NCBI RefSeq assembly: GCF_027409185.1
Contig: NC_084464.1
Location: 50,505,095 to 50,569,094, forward strand
Source of the DNA: Cynocephalus volans
Taxonomy: Eukaryota; Chordata; Mammalia; Dermoptera; Cynocephalidae
Length of the DNA stretch: 64,000 bases
Direction: 5' to 3'
Shown here one piece after another: positions 35,691 to 49,300 of the stretch; the stretch's first letter is position 1; each line of letters starts with the position of its first letter. The notes under the pieces were generated by a model. It saw only the letters and a program-made list of their open reading frames with translations. It had not been told where the DNA came from and did no database searches. Position numbers and translations under genes: made by a program.

Positions 35691-36829
35691 TTGAGTATAT
35701 TTGGTTTCTGCAGAATTTTACTTGAATAGAAGAAATGCTAGAAAACATAGTCTGTAGCAGTTGTTTCATTGTGCTTTGTGATATACCTAATATATTTGTA
35801 TCAAAATAATTTGTTGCATATAGTTATTATTTGTGAATGTTCATTTTACAATTTTATTAAATCTCCTTATTTGCCTGGGCCTATTGTGGATATGTCCCTG
35901 AGAACCTATCAGATAGATGTGCACAGCTTATGGGAAAGAAGTTTGAGAATCCTGGGGACCAGAAATAAAGCAGAGATCAGAGGGGTATCCTGGAACAATG
36001 TGGTGAAAAGAAGCCTTTGAACCTTAATTTGTAAATAATATCTGCACTCTTAATCCCTTGGAGACATGTGTTTTTTTGTTGTGTAGATGTGTTCCCGGAC
36101 TCACGTCCAGCTGCCTGCCCCTTTGAAAAGGAAAGAAAAAAAAAAAAAAAACAAAAACTTCACAAGTCAAATGGTTGATGTTAGAAAAGCAGATGTATTC
36201 AGCTGATGGAGATGGTAGTCTGTCCCATCTCAAAGATTTACATTTACTAAGGGGTTTTTAAAGGAAGGGTTGAGGGAATGGTATGTGGGAGGTGAAAAGC
36301 AGGAGAGCAGGAGATGTGAGTTACGAGGGGTCTTTTTCTATGGGTCAGGTAAAAGGTCTTGCCAAGGCCTCATCTGGTTTCTGTTCTCATCTTCGCTGTT
36401 ATCCCAGGAACCTGAAAGATTTTGATTTGCGCTGGTGTTCTTGGCTGGTGTCCAAGGTCAGCTTCAGTCATTTGGCCTTGATCATTTCTGAAAACTCTTC
36501 AAGTCTCAAAGAAAGAACTGTTAGCTTTGCAAAGTACTGATTAGCTTCTCGGCCTTGTTTTCCTACTTAGCAAGCGAGATAAGAAAGGCGATGGGAAGAA
36601 AGAGTGGAAAGAAAAAAACTGTCCTTTTAAAAATCCTCCCTGCCTCCATAGCCCAGGCAGCTTTAGGTCCCAACATGGCTTCAGTCCTGCTCACTCCAAC
36701 AGATGGTTTTATCCTATTGGGCCCTAAGTGATCTGGCCCCTCCATGTCTCTCCCTGTTACATTCACCTCCTTGATGTCCATCTTAACATAGAGGTTTGGC
36801 AGAATTTCGGGAAAGGGCCAGGTGGTAAA

Positions 36830-36945
36830 TAGGCTTTGCCACAGAGCAAAAGCAGCCAGAGACAATATGTAAACAAGTGAGTATGCCAATAAAACTTTAT
36901 TTATAAAGACAGGCATTGGGCCATAGTTTGCTGATCCCTGTCTAA
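36830..36945. repeat. Old DNA-transposon-like fragment, family not assigned
   Basis: The sequence aataaaactttatttataaa, then gacaggcattgggccat and agtttgctgatccctg is a familiar mammalian repeat end. The family name is uncertain. Confidence 0.45.
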
Positions 36946-36969
36946 CACACTAAATAAACTTCTGCTTTA

Positions 36970-37180
36970 GGGTTTTTGTAGTAGTTGTTTCCTTTACTGG
37001 GAACTTACTTCCCCTAGTTGATCCTAGGACTTGATCCCTTACTTCACTCAGGTCTCTCAGATATCATTTCATCAGAGAGAACTTCCCTGACCACCCAGTC
37101 TAAAGTAGCACCCCTTCCCCATATCTCTGTGTCCTTTTCTGCTTTTCTCCCTTGGTAAATGTTTCATTTAGCTGCTTTAC
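36970..37180 (+). repeat. LINE-2 fragment
   Basis: L2-like blocks acttcactcaggtctctcag, then agagaacttccctgacc and agtctaaagtagcaccc. Confidence 0.55.
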
Positions 37181-38320
37181 TAATAATATTGATTATATTT
37201 TAATAATTCTTAGAGAAAAGCATATGTGTTTACAGGCAGAGTACTTTTATATACATGTGGCAGTTCATTTACAGTGGATCATCTCCAGGGACAGAAATAG
37301 CTTTGTTATGCAGAGTTTGTTTTAATAATATTCCCTCTAATGACTTTCCCCCTGAGATTTAGACTGAATTTGACAGTGCCAAGCATATTATGAAAAAGCA
37401 CAGGGTGATATGAAAGAATTGCTTTATTCTAGGTCCTCTTCAATGAAAAAATAATGATTTTGGCTACTCTTGCAGATTAAACCAGGTTTTGTCCCTATAT
37501 GTAACTTTCAAAGAGCTATTCATGGAAGGAGAAGAATTTCCTAGACAATTTGCATTTTCCCCAGAATCCTCATGGCCAAATGAAAGGGTGGTCAATGCAG
37601 GGTGAGGAGGGGGACTGGGAGAGACATTTCCTGAAGAAGGGTGATCATATAGGAAATTCATGTTAAGATATGATGGCTTAGGAGGACCCAGCCCCAAGGA
37701 GGGGAGAGGTCAGTTCTGAAGTTCACAGAGGGCTTCCATGACCTCCCTGCTGTAGACTTTGGAAATCTACATCAATGCACATTTTGAGTGCAGCTGAAGA
37801 AATTCATTCTCCATGTGGGTGGCTGAGGCAGAGGGTACATGAGCCCCACATGTCATTATAAAGATGACTCCAATGTGCGGGCATTCCTGGGGTTTGGGCG
37901 GCTTGGCATGCTCTCAGAGGGTCTGCACTGTGGATGTAGAATGTCTCAAGAGCTTTTGCATTTCGCATGTGTGGATTGACATCAAGGCTGACTCAGTGAT
38001 GGAGCCCGAAAGTCAAGGGATCCCTCCTGCCAGAAGAGAGGCCACGTCTGAGATGCAGACCATACAGCAGAGTTCAGGGCTGGGATAGTGAGTGTGAGAG
38101 AGCTGCCATCTTTTCTGGACTTGTGGCCCCACTGTGCTTTGGTTGGAAGGCTTCATGATCTTTACCAATTTTTAGAAAAAAATGTTCTTGTAAATATCTT
38201 ATGTAACTATGATATTACATAGGTTTTACTTAATAGCTAAGAATATTACAACATAGTATAATTGTTAATGTAACATGGTTCTTTTATGTGAGTGTACATA
38301 AGATATCTTTTCATCTGTCA

Positions 38321-38420
38321 GGGGCCGGGCCCGTGGCTCCCTTCAGAGAGCGTGGTGCTGACAACACCAAGTCAAGGGTTAAGATCTCCTTACCAGTCAT
38401 CTTTAAAAAAAAAAAACAAA
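38321..38420 (+). mobile_element. Short (monomer-like) tRNA-Ile-type SINE with 16-bp target duplication
   Basis: About 90 bases with a tRNA-Ile-like body (gtggtgctgacaacacc, then gggttaagatc) end in an A-rich tail. The perfect direct repeat agatatcttttcatct occurs at 38301-38316 and 38421-38436. Compared with the copy at 59344 it joins the first-monomer start to the second-monomer end, so it is either monomeric or internally deleted. Confidence 0.9.
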
Positions 38421-41400
38421 AGATATCTTTTCATCTATATTTTTAGCTGTACTTTTCCAAAGGATGCCATTGTAAGGATGTTGGTTTAACTTAACTAGAG
38501 TGAGATGTCTTTGCTTTGGCATGTCTCCTGCATTGTGGTCCTCTAGTCCCTATTTCCAATGCTGGGATTTGAAAGATGAAAGAGGTTGAGGGTAGTTTCA
38601 TTGTCAAGTGTATCTAATCGGTGGGTACCAGTAGGGTTCATCAAAAGTGTAAATTCAATTTCCTAGACATTTTGAAAGTTCTGAAGCTTTCTGGAGGGCA
38701 AAAATATGGTGGTAATACACCTTTCTCTTTCAGTCAGAAACATACATCATGGTAATAAAATGTTGAAGATTGGACCTAAAAGGTAATGTAACCCTGGCCT
38801 TTTTATTCTTGCTATGACATTTGTATAGTCATGTTCCCAAGTCTTCATTGTGTTTCTAATTCCTCAGATTATTGGAGTTGAAAAGTCTTTCATAAACATC
38901 ACTTACTGCCTCAAGCCCTTGCACTTTCGCCCTAGAGATCTGGAAAGTTTTAAAAAAAGAAAAAAATGCCTGCCAACTTCCTCTGGGTGTTACCAGCCTT
39001 CTTCAGCCCCAAGGCAGTTTATCTCTTGGCATGGGACTGCTCAGTGTTTCTAATTCTCGGCTATTGATTGTATTCTTGGTTGGAGGCTGTACCACAGATA
39101 AATTCTGAGGTGTAGTGGTCGCACAGGAGGGGGAGATACAGCAATTCATTCTAACACTGGTGCCCAGCGTCAGTGGGAAACAATAAAAGTTTCGCTGGAT
39201 TTACTCTAGACCGTGGGTCTTTTTCTCTTTCTAAAAACATTGTGTTAGTTAAAGTAAGCTCTTGTACAAAAGAAAATAATCTATCACAGCTTGGGATTCG
39301 AGAACTCTACAGGGAAAGAACTCAGATTTATGGAAGGAGGAGTTAATAACATTGACTGCAGACGGGGCTCCTAACCCAGCTTCCTGTCGCTTGACTTGTC
39401 ATTCTCATTCTTTTTTCACCTCTACAATTTCCTCCTCTTTTACTGCAGCTCTTATCCACATTTAAACAGTCTGCTGTTTTTCTTTTTCCTTTATCTACTT
39501 ATGCTCTGGCCTCTTCCTCCTCTCTTCCCTACCTACACTTCCCACCTTTGGGGACGCTCATTTCCACTCCTTGTCATTACACAGTATTGGATCTATTTTC
39601 CCATCTTCTCTGAACATCTGGCTACATTTGCTATCTATTCCAGCTTGTGCTGCTGATTTCTGGCCTCCCCCTGTCCCCACCTATTTCTGTTAAGGGAAAC
39701 CCTCTGTTTTCAGTCTCTTTCTCTTTGTGTGTGTGTTGGGGGAGGTGAGGGTAGGAAAGGAGGGAGAAAAGGAAAGCAGGAAGGACGGAGGGAGGGAGAG
39801 AAAAACAGACTGAGAGAGACTGAACTGCACATGTTCGTGGCATAGGATTTTGAGAGGATGGTGAGAGAAGGGTGGCAGGGTCCCCATCCCTTGGGAATGG
39901 CAATACACCGCAGCATATGAGAGAGATCCTTCACAAATGCTGCGTGGAACTCAGTCCTCCCCATCTGCAGAGCGGCAGCCACTGGGATGTGGCTTTGTAT
40001 TACGTATGAATGTAAGTGAGTCTGAAGGTCAAGACTTCTTGTTTGCCTTCCTGATGGCTGGGCCTTGGCAGAGCAGGGCAGCTTCCCTTACACTTTCTTT
40101 AGGCTCACATTAAGCACTATAAAGCCAAAGTGCAACATCCGAAAAAGAAGGTGCATTTCTACCTGACTTACACCTACCTAGAAATGTGGTGGTCATGAAT
40201 TGATTCAGGCAGGTTTTTCTGGGAGGTGGAGAAGGGAGAAAAACTTCCATTTTGCTCCTGCTGAGTGGCAGAGGAAGGGTACAGAAAGGAAATATCAACA
40301 GGGGAATGAATGAAGTCGGAAGCAAGATTGGTGCAGAGAAACTGAAATGCAGATATTCTGTCTGCAGATAACAGGAGTTGGCTACATGTGTAACTTGCTC
40401 TCAAAGTAAGAATATTGTTATATTTGAAAAGGACAATTACCGCAGCTTGTCTAAAAAAGCAGGTGTTTAAGGAGACCTTCAGATAAGCACAGGGATCCTC
40501 GAGCAGGAGTAACTGAAATGGTGGGGGATTAGGAGAACCTACAATTCCTCTGCTCTTCTGTAAGAGTGAGTTGCAAATCCAGAGGGTGAGCGATTATTTA
40601 AATTGGAGAAAAGTTCATTTTTCTGATGATGAATCTCTAAACGGCAGCTCCATTCAAATTCTGTGGCTGCTTTGTAAATAAGGCTTGTGCTATTATGACT
40701 TTTTTTTTAATGGATTTAATGGACTGAGTTCATTTAGACAGGGGAGATCAAATGAATGAGTGGAATCAGAATACACATCCATTTGGCCGTCAGTCATTGT
40801 TTAAGCCACTCGACCACCCAACTTCTCAAATTAAATGACATTGCAGTCCCTGTATAAAGGCTGCAATGGATAAATTAGTACTTGGTAAGTGCTTTGAAGA
40901 TGAAAATCACTATATGAGTAATGAGCAAGAGTTTGTTTCCTTGGGCTGGAAACGGCATCTTTTGTGTTTTCCCACTGCACCATGAGTCACCTGGGTTGAC
41001 ATGGCAGAAAACCTCCTCTCCCGAAGGAAGAGCAAGAGAGACACAGTAGTGACAGGCTTTTATTTCACTTACAAGCCACATTAGTAAATCCTAATTCCAT
41101 TCACATCTGTACAAGGAGTTATACACCCTACACATTCTCTACCTATGGACACAGGTCGTATTTTACATGAATTTATATATTAAGAAATAGCATGAAAATG
41201 ATCTTGTTTAAACATTCATGAAGTGCAAACATCCCCCAAGGGCACTGAAAACAGAAGTTCAGCTTTGTCCCTCCTGGGAGCTTGGCTCATCTCTCTAGGT
41301 GCATTTAAAGATCTGCATCAAATCTCTCCAAAACCAATGGGATGGTGAAGTTTATCTGCTTTGAGGATGCGATGATTATTTTCAGTGGAAGGAGCATAGA

Positions 41401-44400
41401 ACTGCAGGTTTGGAACTAAAGTGTGAACTATTTGGCAAGATCCAGCCCTGTCTGTATGGGGCAAATTTGGCCCTTTTCTCAAAGGCCTCACTGGCTCCCC
41501 TGCAAAAAAGCCAAGAACTGAATGGGTTGTCTGTTCCAAACTGTGGCGGAAGCACTTTTCTCACCACAGCCAAACATTTCATTTATGTTTTTCTTCTTCT
41601 GGATTGCTTTGACATGGTGATCATTAGTCACGCTAGACTGTCCAATTGACTAATTACTTATAGTTTGACTGGCACCATCAGGAAGGTTGCATAACCCCAA
41701 TGTAAGTTAGGATCCAAGCCGCTGGCTGCAGCATGCTTCCCTCTGTGCCAGAGTGTGGAATGTCACTTTCAGTCCTGGCAGTGCCTCACTCTCAGCTGTG
41801 CTCCAAAATTGGTCACAGTTGAGAGAGTGACATATTCCATATTCATAATGTGGCTCGCAGGGTCACCTTTTACTGAGGCAGCAGGTGTCAGGGGGAGGGA
41901 GTGTATGGGGGGGTAGATGCATAAGTGGGGAAACGCAGCCACTGCTAGATCAGGCCCTGAAAAACAGTGGCTAGAATGGCCAAAGGGGAAGACAGAAAAC
42001 TTTCCCCTCTAAGAGATTCAGATAGAGGTAAAGCCCAAGCAAGAGACTTAAGGAGTTACTGGAAAACAATTATGTGTATCTGCTTCCCGCCGATCTGCAC
42101 CCACTGATACAGCAGAAGTAATTACAGGCACTGCAGACACACCGTGGTATTGTCAAGTGTCTGATGTCTATAGCACCAGAGAGCTGTATAGGGCCATAGC
42201 ACAGTTGCTTGCAGAAGTTTCTCATATTGGGCCATTTTCTTTCCCAAGAAAACTCACTCCAGCCCCAAAAAGAAAAAAAAAAAAAAGTTAAGAGTTGATA
42301 ATTAATTGGTTTCTGCTGAATATTTAGCATGTCATTCACATAGCTGTCTTAGCAGAGTAAGCCTACATATTTTATTTGAGGATTTTTATACAGTTTGCCT
42401 CATAGGAGCCAAAAGCAGGCAAGCACTGTAGATTAGAATCAATTTGGCAGAGGGAAAACAAACCTCTGGAATATGTTTTGCCTTCCCTGAGCACGTCCCA
42501 GGCATTAGCAATAATAGGAGTCCTGTCTGCGCATGGAGAGGAGGCATCTACCACTTAGACTCCCACCCATCCTCGCCCTCGGCTGTGTGGTCCCGTGACC
42601 TTCACAGTGGGTGTGATGATTCTGGATGCATCATCTCCTGCCTTTATGCTGCTATGCATAGGAGAAACACACACACGAGTTCTTTCCTTGTGGAAGAAAG
42701 AGATAGGGGGAGGAACAGGGAGGGGAGGTCTCCTATCCGTGAGCTGCTGAAGCACGGTCCACACTGTCGAGGGTGACCGAGCCTTCAGGGCATCGTGTAA
42801 GTTGACTCTATTTGCCCTTCATGGTGGCTGTATCATCTTTGCTAGGCTCCAGCTGCCCAGTTTGCTAGTCCTCTCCACATTAGGGTAGCATTAGAAAGGC
42901 AACGGGAAGGTTCAAGACCTTCTTTTAGGTTATTTTAATATACTCTATGTGGCTATCAGTACAAGATTTCAAACAAACACAGATGCATCAGAAAAAAATT
43001 AAGCCAACCCATTAAAAGAGTGCTGGATTTGCTGTCCAAAGTGGTACATGTGCTGTTTCTATGCATATGTGTGCTCTGATGCATTTCATTTCTAAATTTT
43101 AAGACAGGGATGAATGAGGTACTAGAGTAGAAATAGAGTAGAAATCCCCTTCTTTCACCAGTACAAATTACAGGGGAGATGACACTTTCACCATATGACA
43201 TGTCTATTTTTGCTGCTCTGTTTCCTCTTCAATAGAAATTCCAGATAACACTACGAGCTTTTATTTAGTTTCTTAAATGGCCATTCATACTTTTTATCTA
43301 TCCTTCCCAGAGGCCTCACTGCACTGGGAGGCAGGAGCTGGCCTAGGTCCTGGCCCAGCTCAGCCACCATGAAGTGTCATGACCTTAGGCAAGTCACCTT
43401 TGCAAGCTTCACTCCTCACTTCTGTGGATCAGGCCAGAAGGGATCAGCAAGGTCTTTCCCTACCCTGGTCTCCCAGAACTCCACTGATGTAGCCTTCAAC
43501 GTGAGGTAAACTGAGGCCATCGAAAATCATGCCTGCAATCTGGAAAGTCGTTTTAAAGGGAAGGCAACTTTGCAATGTAAGTGGTTTCTTTCAGTTCTAT
43601 GATTTAGCTGCTCCAAAGACTGAAAAGGCAAAGACGAATTGACAGGATTTAAGCCCCTAAAAAGTTAAGGAAGCTGGCCAGAGTGCTGAACGCAGCCACC
43701 ATTCACAACAGCCATCAGACCTCGCTGGCTGCACAGCTCTAACAAGGCCAGAGCCTACACCCTGCTGGTCAGCAATAGTAACCCCAGGACAGAGGCAGCC
43801 AAAAGAGAGATCTCCGCAAGGGCCGGACTTAAGGCACTAGGCATGTGAACAGCTAGCGGGATTTCAGAGCACATGGCACTTGATAGTTCCCAGACCTGTT
43901 GGAATTATATTTGGCTTAGGTGAGTTTGGGAATAGCTTGGAGGGAGTGCAGTGACATTGTAATGAATACTAATACTATGGGGTCTTGGAGCAAAGAAAAG
44001 TTTTTTTTCAGTTAGGTATCTGGTATGTATCCACGAAGGGAAAATTTCCTCAGCGTTAAAAGGCTTGGTGTATGCAGTGGAGGAGGTGATGAGATTTCTG
44101 AAATCAGGAATCACCAGTTCCAGTTCGGAAAAGAACTCCGCTACTCTGCTTACAGTTAAAATAAACTGTCTGAGCTCCCCAGGTGCTTAACTAAGCACTT
44201 TGTTCCCCACAATTCCTCCCCTCAGCAATCTATTTCATGCAGATTATATCAATCTCTTTTCTTTGTTGCTACGTAATGCATTAAAGATCCTCAAAATCTT
44301 TCAGTTTATCCAAAACTGAAACATTTGCACCAGAGCTGTACCCCACCCATATCAATCCACCATCGGCCTGACCCCATCCCCAAGAGAAAGCAAATAAGTA

Positions 44401-46222
44401 GTGCCTATTGCGAAGCTCTGCCCTTGCTGGGAAAGCAGGAAGGCCCCCCCTGATTGTTTCAGTCGAGGAGGTGGTCTGCACAATTCCTTTCTTTAGCCTG
44501 GGGTTCAAGTTCCCTATTAACATAGACAACTCTTCACTGGAGCTGAAGTATAAGAAATTTTCTGCTTGATGTGTTTTATGTCGCATTATTATTTTCCCTG
44601 CACATCACATGCCTCTCTGAGGGGCACAGGAGAATGCGTCTGACGTAAGACTTTGGGGAGAGTCCCCCACCATTTAGAAATGAGGAGGAGGGAGAGATCA
44701 GCTCATAAAGGAATCTGTCTGAAGCCACTCCCTCTACCCTCCCAGGAGGTCCAGACCCCCAAGAGTGCTCCCCTGCTCTGGATACTTCTCATATACCCAG
44801 GACTCACTACCGGCTTCCCCGGGATGACTGTCCCCCTTTTGTCTGGGTTTCTGCAGTACTGCTACGCGTCTGCTTTCTCACCATGCTGCAGGCAGGATTG
44901 ATAGGGTTTCCCCAACCAGCCTTTCTGCCGCTCATTATTTATGGGATGAGGATGGAGGCAGGACAAACATTAATAGCTCAAAGTGTGGGTGAATCAAATC
45001 AATTACTGCCTCACTCCCCAAACAACATCACAACAACTATGATTTAGTCCTTGTTTCCATCAGGTGGAAGAAATCGAAATTGCACGTTTGCACATACGGA
45101 CTATTTATAACAATAAAGAGAAACGAATAAGGTATATACAAGCTCCCAAGTAGGGGGGTTTCAAAGGTGGGGGGAGCCTGCCTCCGTGGTATGACAGGGA
45201 CTGTTGGTTTCCCTGGGAGAGTCTCTTCTTGGTCACATCCCCTAAAGTGAGAGGGCGCGCCCAAACTCCCATTCAAGATACAGAATCTGGTCCCAGAGAA
45301 GTGTTTCCATGGAGAGGTGGAGGCAATGAGTCTTTTGCCCCGTGAGTTGCTGGAAGTGGCAAGTAATTTACACCTACGGTGTGGACCTTCCTAAAGTGCC
45401 CCTAGATGAAACCTAGAGGATTCTCGAGCATCTTTAGAACGGGACTGGGAGCTCATACCTGAGTAACCCAGCTGGGCTCCTCAGCGGCAGGCCTGCCCTG
45501 GCTCCCTGGGCATGGTGGAAGGAGGCACCAAAGCAACCTAAATACCCAGGGGCGAAGTGGACTCTAGCAAAAGAAATCTTCAGGCATCTTCTCAATGCTT
45601 ATTCTCAACACCGCCCACAGCCATTTCCAGAAAAAGCTGCTGGTCGTGGCCCAAACAAAGCCCCCCAAGGAGAAACTGGGTGGTGAGATGAGGATCGAGT
45701 CAAGGGAAACAAGCAACCTAGTTGCACAGACAGCTTCCCTTGATGAGGAGGCGGGTGAGAGTGGTGACCCCACCTGACACGTGCAGCGTTGGCTCGTGTT
45801 ACCCACGCTCTGAGTTTGGCTGAGGTCATATTTGCCTCTTTCACAACCACCTCCTCTTGCAAGCCCCAATCCCATGAATAAGCCATTGCCCTTGAGTTTC
45901 AGTCTGGGGTTGATTTGCTGCTCTGTCTGGAGGAACCCCAAGGGTCTTGTGGCTATGGGAAGAAGTCCTCCTCATTTGAGCAGCAATCGTTTTTCCTCTC
46001 CTCCTGCCACAGTGATCAAATTAGCAAGCTGCTTGTCCTCACAGAAAATGCGCCCATGGTCCCAGGAGGCACTGCCCATTTGCCTGTCTGCTGGGTTGGG
46101 GAGGGAAAGCAGGGATGTATGTGTGAGGTGTCCCTCCTTCCCCTGTCCCCAGGAAGGTCTCTCCCACCTGGGGTGGCCGTCCAGCCAGCAGCAAGACCAC
46201 AGGGAGGACAGGTTCTGGAGTC

Positions 46223-46390
46223 TTAGCTGCAGGAGGCCTGGCAGGTGGCTGCATACACACTGCTGCCCACCGTACCCCCACTGCTCAGGCTGCTGGTGGG
46301 ACACTTGAGGGGCTGCATGCTGCTGTCCCTCTGGATGTGCAGTTGCTCAAGCTGCCAGCGCTCCCAGCTCTTCCGAAACTCCATCTGGAC
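46223..46390 (-). CDS. GLP1R: GLP1R exon 13, coding part (helix 8 and C-terminal tail, residues 409-463)
   Basis: The exon begins [12 protein letters not shown] after a ggaAG acceptor and ends ATCQASCS with stop TAA at 46225-46223. The 55 codons equal the human length. The Ser-rich tail with [12 protein letters not shown] carries the phosphorylation region used for desensitisation and internalisation. Position 436 in PLKCPTSS's preceding MQPLKC is Gln where human has Lys, as I recall it. The 3' UTR continues to lower coordinates. I could not place a clear AATAAA (TTTATT on the + strand) within 1.5 kb of the stop. Confidence 0.96.
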   Translation of the reverse strand, partial: VQMEFRKSWERWQLEQLHIQRDSSMQPLKCPTSSLSSGGTVGSSVYAATCQASCS

Positions 46391-49300
46391 CTTCCGTGGG
46401 AAAAGGAGGAACACAAAAGCCATCATGCAAACCAACTGCTCACAAAATGGCTCCATTATTACATTAGTGGGGAAAGGAAAAAATCCACTGCATTATATTA
46501 AGAGACACAAGTCAAGGCCTTCGGGCGCCTAAATTAATATCCCAATAAAATTGTTTATTGTTGTCTCCTATTTTCTGCCTCTCCTCAAGAGAGAGATGGG
46601 TTTGATGACCTAATTGGTCTCTTCTATGTCTAAACTCTGTGATTCAGCTAAGTACCTTTTACAATCCATCACAGTATTATTTAATGGAAGGGAATGAAAG
46701 CAAGGGACAAGTGCAGGGAGACAGGAGGTGGGAGAGAGAAGAGAGGAGCTAACTTTAGAGCACACTCCCAATTTCAGCTTGGACGATTGGAGTGGGGACA
46801 CATGGCATGCCCCTAACCTCGTGTTGCCTACAGCAGACCCTTCCATACTCCTGAGGGTCTTGATCCAGGCCCCAGCCCCTCGCAGGGGAGGAAGGCGTGA
46901 AGGAGGAAAGAGGGCTTCTCAGCTTGAATTTTAACTGATTCCGTCCAAGGAGACTCTGCAGTGACCATGGCGGGTGCAGCACTGGTGAACTCGGTCAACC
47001 AGAATGCCTGCTTGCTGGGCGCTGGCCTCCCTATCAGGAGAACCTTCTCAAGAGGGCTGATGTTTGGGGACCAGACTGTCAGGGCAGAAAGACACATGTA
47101 ACACTGCAGAGCCCCAACCCCTTGAGGGTTTACGGCAATGCTGCGGCTCCCTGCGATGGCCAGGGATTCAGGTCCCCAGAGAGGGCTGCTTAGGCCTGCA
47201 CAGTTACTTCTGAGTGCTCTGGACCACTCTTCTGGGTGATGTTCCTACAAGGTGGCTTTCCAGAGTTTCTTTGATGGCCCTTGGCCCCCAGCCTTTCCAC
47301 ATCAGAGTGTCTGGGGTCCAGGCTCTTCCTCTCAGGACAAAGCCACAAGGAGAGCCAGCTGCCAGCAGCTGTGAGTAAGGGGCTCTCCGCCAATTCACCC
47401 ACCAGCCCCTGTGCAAACAACCCTCCTCTGCTCCTCCTTCCTCATCCATCTAGCTGAGCCCAGCAAGATGCCTGGCGTGGCCACATGCCATCCCTTAAAA
47501 GAACTTCTTCTGCATTGAGTAGAGCTGAGATTGCCCAGAGCCTGCCTGCCAGGATGTCCTCAGTATCCTGGGCAGCATCACGGAGCCCAAGCCTGGGGGT
47601 GGGGGGAGGAAGGAGGCTGAGCAGACATCACCTACGGCCACCCTGCTCTGTGCCAGCATGTGCTGAGCTGAGCATGTGTGGAGCGGGTGCTGACACCTGG
47701 GATGGGAATGCCCAAGGTCTGCAGCTGCAGGGAGACCACCCTTGTCTCACAGCCCTTCCACTGCAGAGAGGGGAAAGAAAGGTGGTAAACTGAGGCACAC
47801 CCATTGGAAGCCACCCTAGAGATTAAAGTGGTTTCAGGGACACCAGCAGGACTTCTCACAGTGCTGGCACGTGGTGTCCCCTTCTGCCCCCACCTCCCTC
47901 AGCACTTGGTGAGCCTCTGCTGTGGCTCTGTGTAATCAAAATTGTCCTCAGAAACCACATGTACTGCAGTGTGTGCCCAGCATTTTCCATAGATTATTTT
48001 ACTTAACTTTCACATCAGCCCTGTGAAGTCACTCTTGTTATCACACCCCATTTCGAGGTGAGGAAACTGAGGCACAGAGTGTGTAAGTACGTCCCCAAGT
48101 CTCTCAGCTGGGATTTGAACCTATATCCAGCCTGTTTCCAATGCCCAGCTCCTAACCGTTGGCCACCTGCCCACAGTGGCTCTTGAGGTCCTGCGTGTCC
48201 CTGGCCGTGTCTCCTCCCCACTCAGCTGGGAGCGCCTCGAGCTGGGACATCTTCCTCAGCTCAGCATCCGAGAACCTAGCACAGCGCCCAGCATACAGCA
48301 GGTACTCAATAAGTGTTTAAATGCGCCAAGTGAATGTCTGAGTACATAAATAAGCATCTCACACTGGGTTCCTTCTCTCCATTATGAAAACAGAACAACA
48401 AAAACAGCAAAGGGATCCCGGACCCCTGGCCCAGCACTCAGGCCAGTGGCTTCCTCCTCCATGATCAGCTTTCACCCTCACCTTTGCCCTTCAAGCTCTG
48501 CAGTCCACCAAACCCCTCCTGAGCACCCTCTCTGGTCAGGCGCCACCCCAGGCTCAGGATTCGGGGTGAACTGGGAAAGCTCATTCACCTCCATTTATAT
48601 TTGGGGAAACAGGCTGGGGAGGCAAAGTGACATGCCGTGGGTTGCACAGCTTGGTAGTGGCAGAACCAGGACCAGACCTTGGGGCTCCTGAGTCACCTCA
48701 CTTTGGTGCTCAGGCATGAGCTACAGCAAAACCATCTCTAGGCCTCCGCTCCCCTGGCTCCACTCCTGGCCCACTAGCAACTGCGGCAGGCCTTGGCAGC
48801 CACACAGGACCAATGTCCAGGCCATCGTTCCTCCTGGGGTCAAAAGTACCTGGCATTGCCATGGCAACACTGGGTCTGAAGAACAGCTCTTCTGGACAGA
48901 GGTCTCAGCCCAGGAGCCATGTGTGGTGACACGTCTGTCCTTGTGCCAGGCAGAGCCAGGGCATGAAGCGTCCCTGGGGTGGGTGTAAAGGAACTGGGCA
49001 GTGCACTGAAAGGAGTCAGGCTCTGCAGCCCTCTGAGCAGGGTCTCCTGGACACCACAGCATGAGCCCGGGGGGGCCAGAGGCCAGAGGCCAGGTAGGGT
49101 CTGTATCCCAGTGTGGTCAGAGAGGTACAATTCTGGTGGTTCGGGGTCAAGTACTTTGCCAAGGGCAGAGCAGGGATGTGGGCCCCTCCCTCCCTTCTTC
49201 CAAAGCTGGGCCAGCCGTGGGTGGTGGAAGAGGAGGGAGGTGACTGGGTGACTGGGCTTTGAAGGAGGGAATCAGGAGAAAAGGCTGAGCTGGGGGCCTG

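Larger units (their letters stand above)
36000..46222. other. Between the two genes: mostly unique sequence, GLP1R 3' UTR at the right end
   Basis: No coding exon is recognised. Contents are the SINE at 38321, the L2 and DNA-transposon fragments, a MIR-like piece near 43370, and a purine-rich GGGA tract near 39740-39800. The GLP1R 3' UTR must occupy some of the sequence just below 46223, but its end could not be placed. Confidence 0.6.

Noticed and set aside
37864-38088. 74-codon open frame on the + strand, considered as a pseudogene
   Set aside because: I could not match it to any protein, and it has no exon borders or poly-A tail to support a processed copy.
39080-39230. Possible LTR end (aataaaagtttcgctgg followed by U5-like text)
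   Set aside because: Only the AATAAA context is suggestive. No TG start, CA end or target duplication could be found.
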